Shown in pieces: positions 1 to 10,749 of a stretch of DNA of 64,000 nucleotides. A model generated the notes under the pieces. That model worked only from the letters and a program-made list of their open reading frames with translations, searched no databases and had not been told where the DNA came from. The number at the start of each line of letters is the position of its first letter. Within the stretch, counting starts at the first letter, position 1. The stretch is from positions 105,955-169,954 of the forward strand of contig NZ_NTGA01000001.1 in assembly GCF_002289575.1 (NCBI RefSeq), given 5' to 3'. Source of the stretch: Dietzia natronolimnaea. Its GTDB lineage: Bacteria > Actinomycetota > Actinomycetes > Mycobacteriales > Mycobacteriaceae. A program made the translations under genes and the position numbers.

Positions 1-1
1 C

Positions 2-604
2 AGCCGCGACGCGAACGTCCACGTGTCGGGTCACGGCGACGCGGGGGAGTTGCTCTTCGTCTACAACGCCGTGCGACCCAAGAACGCGATGCCGGTTCAC
101 GGCGAGTGGCGCCACCTGCGTGCCAACAAGGCACTGGCGATCGCCACCGGGGTACCGGAGGAGAACGTGGTGCTGGCCCAGAACGGCGTCGTGGTGGAGT
201 TGGTGGACGGGAAGGCCTCGGTGGTCGGCCAGGTCCAGGTGGGCAATCTCTACGTCGACGGCCTGTCGACCGGCGACATCGGTGACACCGTCCTGGCTGA
301 CCGCACCGCGCTCGCCGAGGACGGCTTCATCGTCGCGACCGTGGTGGTGGATCCCCGCACCGGGCGGCCGGTGAGCAAGCCCCAGATCATCGGGAAGGGT
401 TTCACCGACGAGCCGGGGGCTCTGGACCCTGTGGTCGAACTCGTCGAGAACGCATTGTGGGACCTGGCGGGGGAGGGTGAGACCGATCCCTACCGCCTCG
501 CGCAGTCGGTGCGCCGCACGGTCGGTTCCTGGGTGTCCGAGAAGTGGCGCCGCAAGCCGATGATCGTGCCCACCGTCATCACCTCCGTGGCGGCGGAGGA
601 CTGA
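2..604 (+). CDS. rnj: Ribonuclease J, C-terminal part (5'-truncated)
   Basis: The reading frame is open from the left edge, so only the last 200 codons are present. RNase J is a metallo-beta-lactamase/beta-CASP ribonuclease (5'-3' exonuclease and endonuclease) acting in mRNA decay and rRNA maturation. Visible family signatures are VHVSGHG and, shortly after, MPVHGEWRHLRAN, the conserved end of the beta-CASP core. The C-terminal domain ends in KWRRKPMIVPTV, typical of actinobacterial RNase J. The catalytic metal-binding motifs lie upstream of the window. The next gene starts 5 nt after the stop, so the two are probably co-transcribed. Confidence 0.93.
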   Translation, partial: SRDANVHVSGHGDAGELLFVYNAVRPKNAMPVHGEWRHLRANKALAIATGVPEENVVLAQNGVVVELVDGKASVVGQVQVGNLYVDGLSTGDIGDTVLADRTALAEDGFIVATVVVDPRTGRPVSKPQIIGKGFTDEPGALDPVVELVENALWDLAGEGETDPYRLAQSVRRTVGSWVSEKWRRKPMIVPTVITSVAAED

Positions 605-609
605 GCCCG

Positions 610-1266
610 GTGGACTCCGACCGGCGGACGCTGGCGCAACGGGAGCGAAGCGCTCTCGTCGAGACGATGCGTGCCGCCGGTCCGGAGGCGCCGACACTGT
701 GCGACGGGTGGACGACCCGGGACCTCGCCGCGCACCTGGTGGTGAGAGAGGCGCGCCCCGACGTCGCCGCGGGGATCGTCCTGCCGGTGCTCGCCTCGCG
801 CATGGAGGATCTGCGCCTCCGGGAGACCGAGACCCCGTGGGACGAACTGCTGGAGAAGATCGCCGCGGGGGCCCCGTGGTACTCACCGCTCCGCTACGCG
901 GACCGTGTGGCCAACGCGGCGGAGTACCTCGTGCACCACGAGGACGTCCGGAGGGCCGACGGGCAGTGGACGGCGCGGGAGTTCGGCATCGAGGACCTCG
1001 ATCGCATCTGGGCGCTCGGGACGACCGTGGCGAAGACGTTCCTGCGACGGGTGACCGCGCGCGTCGATCTGCGGACCCCTCCGGGGATGAGCCTGAGCAA
1101 GCCCGGTGCGGTGTCCACCGGGGCCGCGCTCGCCCCACTCGTCAGCGTGACGGCCGCCCCCGTGGAGCTCCTCCTGTGGGCGTTCGGCCGGGGTGCGGTC
1201 GACGTGGACATCTCCGGTTCGCAACAGGGGATCGCCGCGCTGGAGGCGGTGCCGAGGGGCATCTGA
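610..1266 (+). CDS. TIGR03085-type metal-binding protein (DinB/MDMPI fold)
   Basis: 218 aa from a GTG start 5 nt after rnj; longer upstream extensions would run inside rnj. The N-terminal pattern [12 protein letters not shown] followed later by VHHEDVRR matches the maleylpyruvate-isomerase N-terminal/DinB four-helix fold, in which His residues bind a metal. The family is common in actinobacteria, and some members act in mycothiol-dependent chemistry. The substrate of this protein is unknown. The call rests on the fold pattern and its usual place beside rnj and ftsK. Confidence 0.75.
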   Translation: MDSDRRTLAQRERSALVETMRAAGPEAPTLCDGWTTRDLAAHLVVREARPDVAAGIVLPVLASRMEDLRLRETETPWDELLEKIAAGAPWYSPLRYADRVANAAEYLVHHEDVRRADGQWTAREFGIEDLDRIWALGTTVAKTFLRRVTARVDLRTPPGMSLSKPGAVSTGAALAPLVSVTAAPVELLLWAFGRGAVDVDISGSQQGIAALEAVPRGI

Positions 1267-1327
1267 CCCACCGTCCCCCCGTGTGGCTGCTGTTACCAAT
1301 GGGGTGCGAGAAGATAGAGTGACCCCC

Positions 1328-4117
1328 ATGGCACCCAGCTCGAACACGCGATCCACCCGTGCCCCCGGTGGACGGCGCCCGGCTTCGAAGTCCGGCGGAC
1401 AGCGAACCACCGCGTCCACCTCGTCGTCGTCCCGCGGGGGTGGTTCCCGGCGCGGTGCCGTCGTCTCCACACCGAAGACCGGTAGCCGCTCACGGTCCCG
1501 CGCGGCCACCCCCGCCCCGGAACGGACGTCCGGGGCGTTCGGGGCGGTCGGGCGCGGCCTGAGGGGTGGATGGGCCGGGATGGCGAAGGGCCTCGGTCAC
1601 GGCGTCCGCGGTCTGCGGGGTGACGCCGACGAGGACCGTGTGGCACCGCCCCACAGGCGGGACGGGCTCGGCCTGACCCTGCTCGGTATCGCGATCGTGT
1701 TCGCCGGAGCGGTGTGGTTCGGCGCGGCCGGTCCGGTCGGGGAGTGGGTCGACACGGGCATCCGGACGGTCGTCGGAACCCCCGGCGCGCTCCTGCCCCT
1801 GGTCCTCGGCGTCTGGGGCGTCCTCGTGATGGCCCGGGAGCCACGGCCCGACGTCCAGTCCAGGTGGGTGGTGGGGACCACCGTGACCACACTCGGTGTG
1901 CTGGGTCTGTGGCACCTGGGATCGGGTTCACCCGCAGACCCTGAAGGCGTCCGTGGCGGGGCCGGCGTCCTGGGGAGGATCGTCGGGGGCACGCTCGAGG
2001 CGGGCCTGTCCGTCTTCGTCGCCGTCCCACTGTTGGTGCTGCTCGTGGCGTTCGGCGTCCTGGTGCTGGTGGGTCGACCGGCCAGGGAGATCCCGGGAGT
2101 CGTGCGCGGGTTCTTCGGCTGGGACGGAAGCGGGGACATCGTCGATCACGAGAGCCCGGGAATCGACTGGGACGGCCCCGACCCCGACGCCACGACCGCG
2201 TACCCGATCTCCGAGAACGGGATCCCGGACGACCGCGAACGTCCCGCACCACGACGTCCGGCGCGCCGCAGGGTGGCCGCGTGGTCGGATACGCCGAGCA
2301 CCGGGGAGACGGTCGAGATGCCGGCGGCCGCCGGTGCGGCAGAGGGTGCCGGCGCAGCAGGCGAGTCGGTCGCCGAGGACGACGAGTCCCCGGGGGCCGT
2401 ACCCCGGCGCCGGCCCCGGAAATCGGACGCTCGCACCGCCGTACTGCCCTCGACCGACCCCGACGTCGTCGCCGGAGCAGCCGACACAGCGGTGGTGCCG
2501 CAGACCAATTCCCCGTCCACCCACACCGCGGCGGACAGCGACGTCGACAGGCTCGATTCTCAGAAGCAGTTGCTGAGCGGTGTCGAGTACACCCTCCCGC
2601 CTGTGAGCCTGCTCACCGCGGGAGACCCGCCCAAGGAACGCAGCGAGTCCAACGACCAGATGATCGAGGCCATCCAGGGCGTCCTCGAGCAGTTCAAGAT
2701 CGATGCCGCGGTCACCGGCTTCACGCGCGGGCCGACGGTCACACGGTACGAGGTCGAGCTGGGCCCCGGCGTGAAGGTGGAGAAGATCACCGCGTTGCAC
2801 CGGAACATCGCCTATGCGGTGGCCACAGACAACGTCCGGCTCCTCGCCCCGATCCCTGGGAAGTCCGCCGTGGGTATCGAGGTCCCCAACCTCGATCGCG
2901 AGCTCGTCAGACTCGCAGACGTGCTCACCGATCCCAAGACCGCCACCAAGCACAACCCGATGCTCATCGGGCTGGGGAAGGACATCGAGGGCGATTTCGT
3001 CACCGCCGACCTGGCCAAGATGCCGCACCTGTTGGTCGCGGGTTCGACGGGCTCGGGCAAGTCCAGTTTCGTCAACTCGATGCTCGTGTCGTTGCTCACC
3101 CGGGCCACCCCGGACGAGGTGCGGCTGATCCTCGTGGACCCCAAGATGGTCGAACTGACGCCGTACGAGGGCATCCCGCACCTGATCACCCCCATCATCA
3201 CCCAGCCCAAGAAGGCGGCAGCGGCGCTGGCATGGCTCGTCGAGGAGATGGAGCAGCGCTATCAGGACATGAAGTCGACCCGGGTGCGCCACATCACCGA
3301 CTTCAACGATCGCGTGAAATCGGGCGCCATCACCACCCCGCCCGGCAGCGAGCGCGTCTACCGCCCGTACCCGTACATCGTCGCCGTCGTGGACGAGCTC
3401 GCCGATCTCATGATGACCGCGCCGCGGGACATCGAGGACGCGATCGTACGGATCACGCAGAAAGCCCGTGCCGCCGGCATCCACCTCGTACTGGCCACCC
3501 AGCGTCCGTCGGTCGACGTGGTGACGGGTCTGATCAAGACGAACGTGCCGTCGCGCCTGGCCTTCGCGACCTCCTCGCTCACCGACTCCCGGGTCATCCT
3601 GGACCAGGCGGGGGCCGAGAAGCTGATCGGTATGGGCGACGGGCTGTTCATCCCCATGGGTGCGTCCCGGCCGATCCGTATGCAGGGCGCCTTCATCACC
3701 GACGAGGAGATCCACGAGGTCGTCGACTACGCCAAGAACCAGGCGGAGCCCGACTACGACGACACCGTCACCGCCGCCAAGGAGGAGTCCACGAAGGAGA
3801 TCGACGGGGACATCGGAGACGACCTGGACGACCTGCTCGCCGCCGTCGAACTCGTGGTCTCCAGCCAGTTCGGGTCCACCTCGATGCTCCAGCGCAAACT
3901 CCGCGTCGGATTCGCCAAGGCCGGGCGCCTCATGGACCTGATGGAGTCCCGCGACATCGTCGGCCCCTCGGAGGGCTCCAAGGCCCGTGACGTCCTGGTC
4001 AAGCCGGAGGAGTTGGCGTCGGTCATCTGGATGATCAAGGGGGGCACACCTCCCGACGAGGACGCCGGCGATGTGGGGGCCGCGAGCGAGACCCTCGACG
4101 AGGCGCCGGTGGGCTGA
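1328..4117 (+). CDS. ftsK: DNA translocase FtsK/SpoIIIE
   Basis: 929 aa. FtsK is the septum-anchored DNA pump that clears and decatenates chromosome termini at division. Domains in order: a basic Ser/Arg-rich N-terminus (about 1-110), four membrane segments (about 115-255), a long acidic/Pro linker (about 265-420), and the RecA-like motor with Walker [10 protein letters not shown] near residue 571 and Walker [12 protein letters not shown] near 600. A C-terminal winged-helix gamma domain (about 830-910, [17 protein letters not shown]) recognises KOPS sites. ATG 1328 was chosen; GTG 1319 in the same frame is possible. A hairpin (4104-4124) spans the stop codon. Confidence 0.96.
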   Translation: MAPSSNTRSTRAPGGRRPASKSGGQRTTASTSSSSRGGGSRRGAVVSTPKTGSRSRSRAATPAPERTSGAFGAVGRGLRGGWAGMAKGLGHGVRGLRGDADEDRVAPPHRRDGLGLTLLGIAIVFAGAVWFGAAGPVGEWVDTGIRTVVGTPGALLPLVLGVWGVLVMAREPRPDVQSRWVVGTTVTTLGVLGLWHLGSGSPADPEGVRGGAGVLGRIVGGTLEAGLSVFVAVPLLVLLVAFGVLVLVGRPAREIPGVVRGFFGWDGSGDIVDHESPGIDWDGPDPDATTAYPISENGIPDDRERPAPRRPARRRVAAWSDTPSTGETVEMPAAAGAAEGAGAAGESVAEDDESPGAVPRRRPRKSDARTAVLPSTDPDVVAGAADTAVVPQTNSPSTHTAADSDVDRLDSQKQLLSGVEYTLPPVSLLTAGDPPKERSESNDQMIEAIQGVLEQFKIDAAVTGFTRGPTVTRYEVELGPGVKVEKITALHRNIAYAVATDNVRLLAPIPGKSAVGIEVPNLDRELVRLADVLTDPKTATKHNPMLIGLGKDIEGDFVTADLAKMPHLLVAGSTGSGKSSFVNSMLVSLLTRATPDEVRLILVDPKMVELTPYEGIPHLITPIITQPKKAAAALAWLVEEMEQRYQDMKSTRVRHITDFNDRVKSGAITTPPGSERVYRPYPYIVAVVDELADLMMTAPRDIEDAIVRITQKARAAGIHLVLATQRPSVDVVTGLIKTNVPSRLAFATSSLTDSRVILDQAGAEKLIGMGDGLFIPMGASRPIRMQGAFITDEEIHEVVDYAKNQAEPDYDDTVTAAKEESTKEIDGDIGDDLDDLLAAVELVVSSQFGSTSMLQRKLRVGFAKAGRLMDLMESRDIVGPSEGSKARDVLVKPEELASVIWMIKGGTPPDEDAGDVGAASETLDEAPVG

Positions 4118-4124
4118 ACCGGCG
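4104..4124. terminator. Hairpin over the ftsK stop, between convergent genes
   Basis: CGCCGG (4104-4109) pairs with CCGGCG (4119-4124) around a 9-nt loop holding the ftsK TGA. It lies between ftsK and the convergent YCII gene and could end either transcript. There is no T-run, so the call is weak. Confidence 0.35.
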
Positions 4125-4128
4125 AGGG

Positions 4129-4410
4129 TCAGGCCAGCGCACCATAGACGGGCATCCACCCCCGGACTGTGACGTCGGATACCAACCCACGCAGACAGTG
4201 GGGGTCCTCGGCGACCAGTGTCCTGGCGGCGCCGGCCTCGGAGGCTTCCACGACGAGAAGAGCCCCGGAGCCGTCGGTATACGGTCCCACGGTTCGGATC
4301 GTCCCCGCCTCGACCTGGGCGGACAGCCACTCGCGGTGCGCGGGCTTGTTGGCCTCCCGGTCCTCCGTCTGCGCTGGTTCGTACCGGTAGCTGACTGCGA
4401 AGAGCGGCAT
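4129..4410 (-). CDS. YciI-family (YCII domain) protein
   Basis: 93 aa, the usual length of a single YCII domain (ferredoxin-like dimeric alpha/beta barrel). It begins MPLFAVSYRYEP and contains HREWLSAQVEAGTIRTVGPY, whose His and GPY pattern are family hallmarks. A ribosome-binding site (AAGGA) precedes the ATG. YciI proteins are small and mostly uncharacterised; some relatives are enzymes or fused to sigma factors. The gene is convergent with ftsK and divergent from pgsA. Its biochemical role is unknown. Confidence 0.85.
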   Translation of the reverse strand: MPLFAVSYRYEPAQTEDREANKPAHREWLSAQVEAGTIRTVGPYTDGSGALLVVEASEAGAARTLVAEDPHCLRGLVSDVTVRGWMPVYGALA

Positions 4411-4475
4411 CGGTGATGTCCTTCCCGATCATGGTGAGAGCGTTTTCGGATCCAGGGTATTGGCCCGGGTCTCGC

Positions 4476-4481
4476 TAAGGT
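4476..4481 (+). promoter_or_regulatory. -10 box for leaderless pgsA
   Basis: TAAGGT fits the actinobacterial TANNNT -10. It ends 6 nt before GTG 4488, which puts the predicted transcript start on the start codon. Confidence 0.55.
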
Positions 4482-4487
4482 GTGGGG

Positions 4488-5075
4488 GTGACACTTCCCT
4501 TCACCGACGACGGCCGCCCCGGTGCCGAGGTCCCCCTGCTCAACATTGCCAACGTGCTCACCGTCCTGCGGATCCTGCTGGTCCCGGTGTTCGTGGTTCT
4601 GTTCTTCGTCTCCGACGCCCAGGATCCGTGGTGGCGGGTCGGCGCGTTCGTGGTCTTCGCTCTCGCGATGGCGACCGACTACGTGGACGGGTACCTCGCC
4701 CGGCGACTGGGCCTGGTCACCGACTTCGGCAAGATCGCCGACCCGATCGCGGACAAGGCCCTCATGGCCGCGGCCATGATCTCGCTGTCCCTGGTCGACG
4801 AGTTGTTCTGGTGGGTGACGATCGTGATCCTCGTCCGAGAGGTGGGGATCACCCTCTGGCGACTGTTCGGTGTGGACCACGTGGTGGCGGCCAGCAAGGG
4901 TGGGAAGCTCAAGACCGTCACCCAGACCCTGGGGGTGGGGATGTTGATCCTGCCGCTGCCGTACTGGTTCTGGCCGGTCGAGTGGGCGGTGATCGGCGTG
5001 GCGCTGGTGCTGACCGTTTACACGGGTCTCGATTATCTGGTCAAGGCGCGTCAGGCCGCGCGGGCCGGGAGCTGA
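4488..5075 (+). CDS. pgsA: CDP-diacylglycerol--glycerol-3-phosphate 3-phosphatidyltransferase
   Basis: 195 aa integral membrane protein that makes phosphatidylglycerophosphate, the precursor of phosphatidylglycerol and cardiolipin. The CDP-alcohol phosphatidyltransferase signature D-x2-DG-x2-AR-x8-G-x3-D-x3-D is complete (DYVDGYLARR then GKIADPIAD), near residues 63-85. Several hydrophobic helices surround it. GTG 4488 was preferred over in-frame GTG 4482 because a -10 box sits 6 nt upstream, as expected for a leaderless mRNA. cinA follows after 12 nt. A second CDP-alcohol enzyme at 49259, in the PIM cluster, is the likely PI-phosphate synthase. Confidence 0.92.
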   Translation: MTLPFTDDGRPGAEVPLLNIANVLTVLRILLVPVFVVLFFVSDAQDPWWRVGAFVVFALAMATDYVDGYLARRLGLVTDFGKIADPIADKALMAAAMISLSLVDELFWWVTIVILVREVGITLWRLFGVDHVVAASKGGKLKTVTQTLGVGMLILPLPYWFWPVEWAVIGVALVLTVYTGLDYLVKARQAARAGS

Positions 5076-5087
5076 GGGGCCGGACCC

Positions 5088-5843
5088 GTGTCCGACACGA
5101 CATCCCCCGTGCTCAGCGGGGCAGAGCCCGGTCCCGATCCCTCAGCCGCGGCCGCGGTGGCCGCGCTCGCCGGCCGAGGGTGGACGCTGGCGACCGCGGA
5201 GTCGCTGACCGCGGGGCTGCTCGCGGCCACGGTGGCCGGGGTCCCGGGCGCGAGCGCGGTCCTGCGGGGCGGCCTGGTGGTCTACGCCACGGACCTCAAA
5301 CACGACCTCGCCGGGGTTCCCGAGGACGTGCTCCAGAGGCACGGGGCGGTGTCGGGGGAGACGGCTCGCGCCCTCGCCGCGGGCGCGGCCCGCCGGTGCG
5401 GGGCCGACGTCGGGGTGGGGCTGACCGGCGTAGCGGGGCCCGACCGGCAGGATGGGCGTCCGGTAGGGACCGTCTACCTGGGGTTCTGTGCACCGGGAGT
5501 CGCTCCGTGGTCGATGGAGCTGGCACTGCGAGGGGGCCGCGACGCGATCCGCCGGGCCGCCTGTCAAGCGGCCCTCGACCGGCTGGTGGGGATCGTCGGC
5601 CACCGCGGGAACGAATCGGGTGGATGGGGCGTTGTACCCCGTGATGCCGAACATCCAGATGACCACGCTGCCCCACCCGGACCACCGGAGTGGCCCCCCG
5701 CTGCTCCGGGAGACCCTCGGGACGGTGCTCCGCGGGCTGAGGGGCGAGACCGGACGGACCCTGAGGGACGTCGCCGACGCGGCCCGGGTGAGCCCCGGGT
5801 ACCTCTCCGAGATCGAGCGCGGACGCAAAGAGGCCTCGAGTGA
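5088..5843 (+). CDS. CinA C-terminal-type nicotinamide-nucleotide amidase (PncC-like)
   Basis: Up to 251 aa from GTG. Residues about 20-165 form the CinA C-terminal domain: [21 protein letters not shown] holds the catalytic Ser region, followed by [11 protein letters not shown] and GLTGVAGPD. These enzymes deamidate NMN in pyridine-nucleotide salvage. The N-terminal MoaB-like domain of full CinA is absent. The last 80 or so residues are low-complexity (Pro/Arg/Asp rich), and the frame runs about 200 nt into clgR before a stop. That tail is probably not a folded domain, and the overlap is unusual. The pgsA-cinA-clgR order is conserved in actinobacteria. Confidence 0.85.
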   Translation: MSDTTSPVLSGAEPGPDPSAAAAVAALAGRGWTLATAESLTAGLLAATVAGVPGASAVLRGGLVVYATDLKHDLAGVPEDVLQRHGAVSGETARALAAGAARRCGADVGVGLTGVAGPDRQDGRPVGTVYLGFCAPGVAPWSMELALRGGRDAIRRAACQAALDRLVGIVGHRGNESGGWGVVPRDAEHPDDHAAPPGPPEWPPAAPGDPRDGAPRAEGRDRTDPEGRRRRGPGEPRVPLRDRARTQRGLE

Positions 5844-6018
5844 GCTCCTCGCGTCGATCTCGGGTGCGCTCGACGTGTCCCTCGGCGAGATCCTGATCAG
5901 GGCCGCCTTTGAGGTCTCACCCCCGGGCACCGTCTCGCCCCCCTGCACTGACTCATCCAAAGGCACCGACTCATCCCCTGGCTCCGTGTCGGCGCGGGAG
6001 CCGGTACTCGCGGCCTGA
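5644..6018 (+). CDS. clgR: ClgR-type XRE transcriptional regulator
   Basis: 124 aa from ATG 5644 (ATG 5659 is also possible). The helix-turn-helix is at about 25-80: [20 protein letters not shown] then [19 protein letters not shown], almost identical to the ClgR/PspC family core. ClgR activates clp protease genes and, in mycobacteria, the pspA operon during envelope stress. The neighbour pspA supports this. A short Ser/Pro tail follows the HTH. The gene starts inside the cinA frame, overlapping it by about 200 nt, which may couple their expression. Confidence 0.9.
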   Translation: MPNIQMTTLPHPDHRSGPPLLRETLGTVLRGLRGETGRTLRDVADAARVSPGYLSEIERGRKEASSELLASISGALDVSLGEILIRAAFEVSPPGTVSPPCTDSSKGTDSSPGSVSAREPVLAA

Positions 6019-6115
6019 GCACAGCCGCGGCAACGCCCGGTGGTCGCCCCCCGGCGTAGTTCGGTACCGTGGTGAAGACCCGTCGTCCGAATCGGCAGAA
6101 GGACACTACGCAGCG

Positions 6116-6943
6116 ATGGCCAATCCGTTCACCAAGGCATGGCGCTACCTGATGGCGTTGTTCGATTCGAAGATCGACGAGAATGCGGACCCCAAGGTCC
6201 AGATCCAGCAGGCGATCTCGGACGCACAGCGGCAGCACCAGCAGCTGTCCCAGCAGGCGGCCGCCGTGATCGGCAACCAGCGGCAGCTCGAGATGAAGCT
6301 CAACCGACAGCTGGCCGACATCGAGAAGCTGCAGGGCTCCACGCGGCAGGCGCTCCAGATGTCCGAGCAGGCCCGCCAGAACGGCGACGCCCAGAAGGCG
6401 ACGGAGTACGAGAACGCCGCGGAAGCGTTCGCCGCCCAGCTCGTCACCGCCGAGCAGAACGTCGAGGACCTCAAGGGCCTGCACGACCAGTCGCTCCAGG
6501 CCGCGGCCCAGGCCAAGAAGGCCGTGGAGCAGAATGCGATGGTCCTCCAGCAGAAGGTGGCCGAGCGGACCAAGCTGCTCAGCCAGCTGGAGCAGGCCAA
6601 GATGCAGGAGCAGGTCAGCGCGTCGCTGCAGTCGATGTCCGAGGTCTCCTCCGGTGGCAACACCCCGAACCTCGACCAGGTGCGGGACAAGATCGAGCGA
6701 CGGTACGCCAACGCCCTCGGATCGGCCGAGCTCGCCCAGAACTCCGTTCAGGGCCGGATGCTCGAGGTCGAGCAGGCGTCCACGCAGATGGCCGGGCACA
6801 GCCGTCTCGAGCAGATCCGCGCGTCGATGAAGGCGGAGGGTGGCCAGCTCGGGCAGGGCACCGGTTCGGCGTCCCAGCTTCCTCAGGGGCAGCCCCAGGC
6901 CGCGACGCCGCCGGAACAGCAGGCGCAGACCGAACAGCAGTGA
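6116..6943 (+). CDS. pspA: Phage shock protein A (PspA/IM30 family)
   Basis: 275 aa. PspA-family proteins are long coiled coils that polymerise on the inner membrane and protect it from stress (ESCRT-III relatives; the mycobacterial member is the 35-kDa antigen). It begins [20 protein letters not shown], an amphipathic membrane-binding helix. Residues about 25-220 are heptad-rich Gln/Glu/Ala/Lys helices, and the C-terminus is Gln/Pro rich. ATG 6116 matches the family start. clgR, its known regulator in mycobacteria, lies 97 nt upstream, and a strong terminator follows. Confidence 0.95.
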   Translation: MANPFTKAWRYLMALFDSKIDENADPKVQIQQAISDAQRQHQQLSQQAAAVIGNQRQLEMKLNRQLADIEKLQGSTRQALQMSEQARQNGDAQKATEYENAAEAFAAQLVTAEQNVEDLKGLHDQSLQAAAQAKKAVEQNAMVLQQKVAERTKLLSQLEQAKMQEQVSASLQSMSEVSSGGNTPNLDQVRDKIERRYANALGSAELAQNSVQGRMLEVEQASTQMAGHSRLEQIRASMKAEGGQLGQGTGSASQLPQGQPQAATPPEQQAQTEQQ

Positions 6944-6949
6944 ATCGTC

Positions 6950-6991
6950 CGAGGACGGGCCGCCGGCGAGGACGCCGACGGCCCGTCCTCG
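6950..6991 (+). terminator. Strong hairpin terminator after pspA
   Basis: A perfect 13-bp stem: 6950-6962 (CGAGGACGGGCCG) pairs with 6979-6991 (CGGCCCGTCCTCG) around a 16-nt loop that can itself fold. It starts 6 nt after the pspA stop. No U-tract follows, as is common in actinobacteria. Confidence 0.75.
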
Positions 6992-7013
6992 TCCGTCGTG
7001 AAAGGGTGGGCAC

Positions 7014-7208
7014 GTGACTCTGACCGAGTTCAGGGCCCGGGCAGTCGAGGCCTTCGGGGACCTACGAGCCGATCATCTCGTACGGTCCCACCACCTCGGG
7101 GCGTTCGACGGACGCACGGCGGAGGAGGCCATCGACGCGGGCGCCCCGGTCAAGCAGGTCTGGATGGCCCTGTGTGCGGAGTTCGAGGTTCCCGACTCGT
7201 TACGTTGA
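7014..7208 (+). CDS. DUF3046 small protein
   Basis: 64 aa from GTG preceded by GAAAGG. The pattern LTEFRARAVEAFG, a central DGRTAEEAIDAG and VKQVWMALCAEFEVP match DUF3046, a short actinobacterial family nearly always encoded just upstream of recA. Function is unknown. The gene lies between the pspA terminator and the recA SOS box, so it probably has its own promoter. The stop codon is 25 nt before the SOS box. Confidence 0.85.
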   Translation: MTLTEFRARAVEAFGDLRADHLVRSHHLGAFDGRTAEEAIDAGAPVKQVWMALCAEFEVPDSLR

Positions 7209-7233
7209 CACCCGTGCGGCGTGTCGTTACTCC

Positions 7234-7249
7234 TCGAACACGCGTTCGC
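7234..7249 (+). promoter_or_regulatory. SOS box (LexA site) upstream of recA
   Basis: TCGAACACGCGTTCGC has a perfect GAAC-N4-GTTC core and 12 of 14 matches to the corynebacterial consensus TCGAAMANNTGTTCGA. It abuts the likely -10 box, so bound LexA would block RNA polymerase. Confidence 0.88.
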
Positions 7250-7250
7250 C

Positions 7251-7256
7251 TATAGT
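7251..7256 (+). promoter_or_regulatory. -10 box of the recA promoter
   Basis: TATAGT, one base downstream of the SOS box. A poor -35 (TTACTC, 7227-7232) sits at 18-bp spacing. The predicted start near 7263 gives a 5' leader of about 165 nt before recA. Confidence 0.6.
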
Positions 7257-7430
7257 CGGGGCATGTGCTGACGGGAGAGCCCGTCCACAGGGCGCCGTCC
7301 CTCCACAGCGACGGGGTGCCGGGCTCGCGCGAGGCGTTCGTGTCGTACCCGACCCGTAGCGTCCGCGAGAGAGCAGACCACACAGACCATCCGGCACGAC
7401 ACCGGTGGTCGAGCACGAACGGAGAACATC

Positions 7431-8536
<1,106 letters not shown>

Positions 8537-8537
<1 letters not shown>

Positions 8538-9145
8538 TGAGTGTTCAGGGCCCGGATCCCCACGAGGGGGGGCGGCGGATCACGTCGGAGCGGTTACGTA
8601 CGGCGGTCGCCGCGGTGGAGGCGAGGTCGTCGGGGAGCTCGGATCTGCCGCCTCTGGCTCCCGAGGCCCACGACGCGGCGACTGCGGCCCTCCGTCTCCT
8701 GCGCCACCGTCCCCGTAGCGAGCACGAGCTCCGGGAGAGGCTTCTGGGTAAGGACCACACACCGGACGCTGTGGACGAAGCGTTGGGCAGGGTTCGCGTC
8801 TGGGGCCTTCTCGACGACGCCGACTTCGCGTCGGAGTGGGTCAGAGGCCGCCGACGCCGACGCGGACGCTCGCGTGGCGCCCTCGAGCGGGAGCTCCGCG
8901 AGAAGGGTGTCGCCGAGGTCCACATCGCCGGGGCGGTGTCCGACATCGACGAATCCGACGAGCACGAACACGCCACCGAGTTGGTGCGGGCGCGGCTCGC
9001 GCGCCGGACGGCCGCCTCCCGCCGCGACGCCGACCTCCAGGGGGAGCGGCGCAGGTTGGTGGCGTTCCTCGGACGACGGGGTTATCCCACGGGGTTGGCG
9101 ATGACGGTGGTCGATGCCGAGTTGGCGGCCCAGGTGTCGCCCTGA
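8537..9145 (+). CDS. recX: Regulatory protein RecX
   Basis: 202 aa. RecX binds RecA filaments and limits their growth. The three-helix repeats are visible: [37 protein letters not shown] and [12 protein letters not shown]. The N-terminal 45 residues are variable, as usual. It is translationally coupled to recA through a 1-nt overlap and so shares its SOS control. A -10-like box 2 nt after its stop suggests miaB has a separate promoter. Confidence 0.93.
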
Positions 9146-9146
9146 G

Positions 9147-9152
9147 TACCCT
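9147..9152 (+). promoter_or_regulatory. -10 box for leaderless miaB
   Basis: TACCCT, ending 7 nt before GTG 9160, fits a leaderless promoter between recX and miaB. Confidence 0.45.
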
Positions 9153-9159
9153 GGCCTGC

Positions 9160-10749
9160 GTGGATACTCTCGTGACCGACCAGCAGACGACAGCCGGAGA
9201 CGCCGGTGTCGAGCGTGTCGAGCGTGTGGAGGGGCGCACCTACCAGGTGCGGACCTTCGGATGCCAGATGAACGTCCACGACTCGGAGCGGCTCTCGGGT
9301 GTGCTCGACGAAGCGGGATACGTCCCGTTCGAGGGAGAGGCGGATCCCGCACGGGGCGCGCTGCCGGACCTCGTCGTGTTCAACACCTGCGCCGTCCGTG
9401 AGAACGCCGACAACCGCCTCTACGGCACGCTCGGCCATCTGCGCCCGTGGAAAGACGCCAACCCGCGAATGCAGATCGCGGTCGGGGGTTGCCTCGCGCA
9501 GAAGGACAAGGACGTCGTGGTCTCGCGGGCGCCGTGGGTCGACGTCGTCTTCGGCACCCACAACCTCGGTCACCTCCCCACCCTGCTCCAGCGGTCGCGC
9601 CACAACGAACGTGCCGAGGTGGAGATAGCCGACTCGCTCCAACACTTCCCGTCAGCCCTCCCCGCCACGCGCGAGTCCGCCTACGCCGGCTGGGTCTCCG
9701 TGTCGGTCGGCTGCAACAACACCTGCACGTTCTGCATCGTCCCCTCCCTCCGCGGCAAGGAGGTGGACCGGCGTCCCGGCGAGGTACTCGCAGAGTTGCG
9801 GGCACTGGCGGACGAGGGTGTCCTGGAGGTCACCCTCCTGGGCCAGAACGTCAACGCCTACGGGCGCTCGTTCCACGACCCTTCCGAGCCGTCCGACAGG
9901 GGAGCCTTCGCGAAGCTGCTGCGCGCTGCCGGTCGGGTCGAGGGAATCGAGCGGATCCGGTTCACCTCGCCCCATCCGGCGGAGTTCACCGACGACGTCA
10001 TCGAGGCGATGGCCGACACCCCCGCCGTGTGCCCGCAGCTGCACATGCCCCTGCAGTCGGGCTCGGATCGTGTCCTCCGGGCGATGCGACGTTCGTACAG
10101 GTCGGAGCGCTTCCTCGGCATCCTGGACAGGGTGCGTGCCGCGATGCCGCACGCGGCCATCACCACGGACATCATCGTCGGGTTTCCCGGTGAGACCGAG
10201 GAGGACTTCCAGGCCACTCTCGACGTCGTCGAGAAAGCCCGGTTCACCAGCGCTTTCACGTTTCAGTACTCGCCGCGACCGGGGACGCCGGCGGCGACGA
10301 TGGACGACCAGATCCCCAAGTCCGTCGTGCAGGAGCGCTACGAGAGACTGATCGCGCTGCAGGAGCGGATCACCCTCGAGGAGAACGAGAAGCAGGTCGG
10401 TCGTGAGGTCGAGCTGCTCGTCACGGCGGACGAAGGGCGGAAGGACGCCGCCACCGCCCGGATGACCGGACGGGCCCGCGACGGCCGCCTGGTGCATTTC
10501 GCCCCGGTGGGGGAGCACGCCGGGCGGATCCGTCCCGGCGACGTGGTCACCACCCGTGTCACCTCGGCGGCACCACACCACCTGCTCGCTGACGACGGAG
10601 TACTGACCGTTCGGGCGACCAGGGCGGGCGACAGGCACGAAGCCGGTGAGAAGCCGGAGACGCCACCGATCGGGGTGGGGCTCGGACTGCCCACCCTGCG
10701 GAGAGCCGCCGACACCCCCGACACCACCCCGAAGGGATGCCCTACGTGA
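9160..10749 (+). CDS. miaB: tRNA-2-methylthio-N6-dimethylallyladenosine synthase MiaB
   Basis: 529 aa. This radical-SAM methylthiotransferase converts i6A37 to ms2i6A37 in tRNAs reading UNN codons; its partner MiaA is encoded at 13666. The N-terminal UPF0004 domain has the auxiliary-cluster cysteines (FGCQMN, NTCAVRE, GGCLAQ). The radical-SAM motif CNNTCTFC is near residue 187, and the C-terminal part is a TRAM domain. The last 40 residues are a Pro/Thr-rich tail. GTG 9160 was chosen for the -10 box 7 nt upstream; GTG 9172 is an alternative. Confidence 0.94.
   Translation: MDTLVTDQQTTAGDAGVERVERVEGRTYQVRTFGCQMNVHDSERLSGVLDEAGYVPFEGEADPARGALPDLVVFNTCAVRENADNRLYGTLGHLRPWKDANPRMQIAVGGCLAQKDKDVVVSRAPWVDVVFGTHNLGHLPTLLQRSRHNERAEVEIADSLQHFPSALPATRESAYAGWVSVSVGCNNTCTFCIVPSLRGKEVDRRPGEVLAELRALADEGVLEVTLLGQNVNAYGRSFHDPSEPSDRGAFAKLLRAAGRVEGIERIRFTSPHPAEFTDDVIEAMADTPAVCPQLHMPLQSGSDRVLRAMRRSYRSERFLGILDRVRAAMPHAAITTDIIVGFPGETEEDFQATLDVVEKARFTSAFTFQYSPRPGTPAATMDDQIPKSVVQERYERLIALQERITLEENEKQVGREVELLVTADEGRKDAATARMTGRARDGRLVHFAPVGEHAGRIRPGDVVTTRVTSAAPHHLLADDGVLTVRATRAGDRHEAGEKPETPPIGVGLGLPTLRRAADTPDTTPKGCPT

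Noticed and set aside
1928..4432. 834-codon open frame antisense to ftsK
   Set aside because: Its product has no domains and is Arg/Gly/His biased; ftsK on the other strand is unmistakable. It is a high-GC shadow frame.
7205..7210. TTGACA as the recA -35
   Set aside because: A perfect hexamer, but it is 40 bp from TATAGT, too far for a sigma-70 promoter, and it overlaps the end of the DUF3046 gene.
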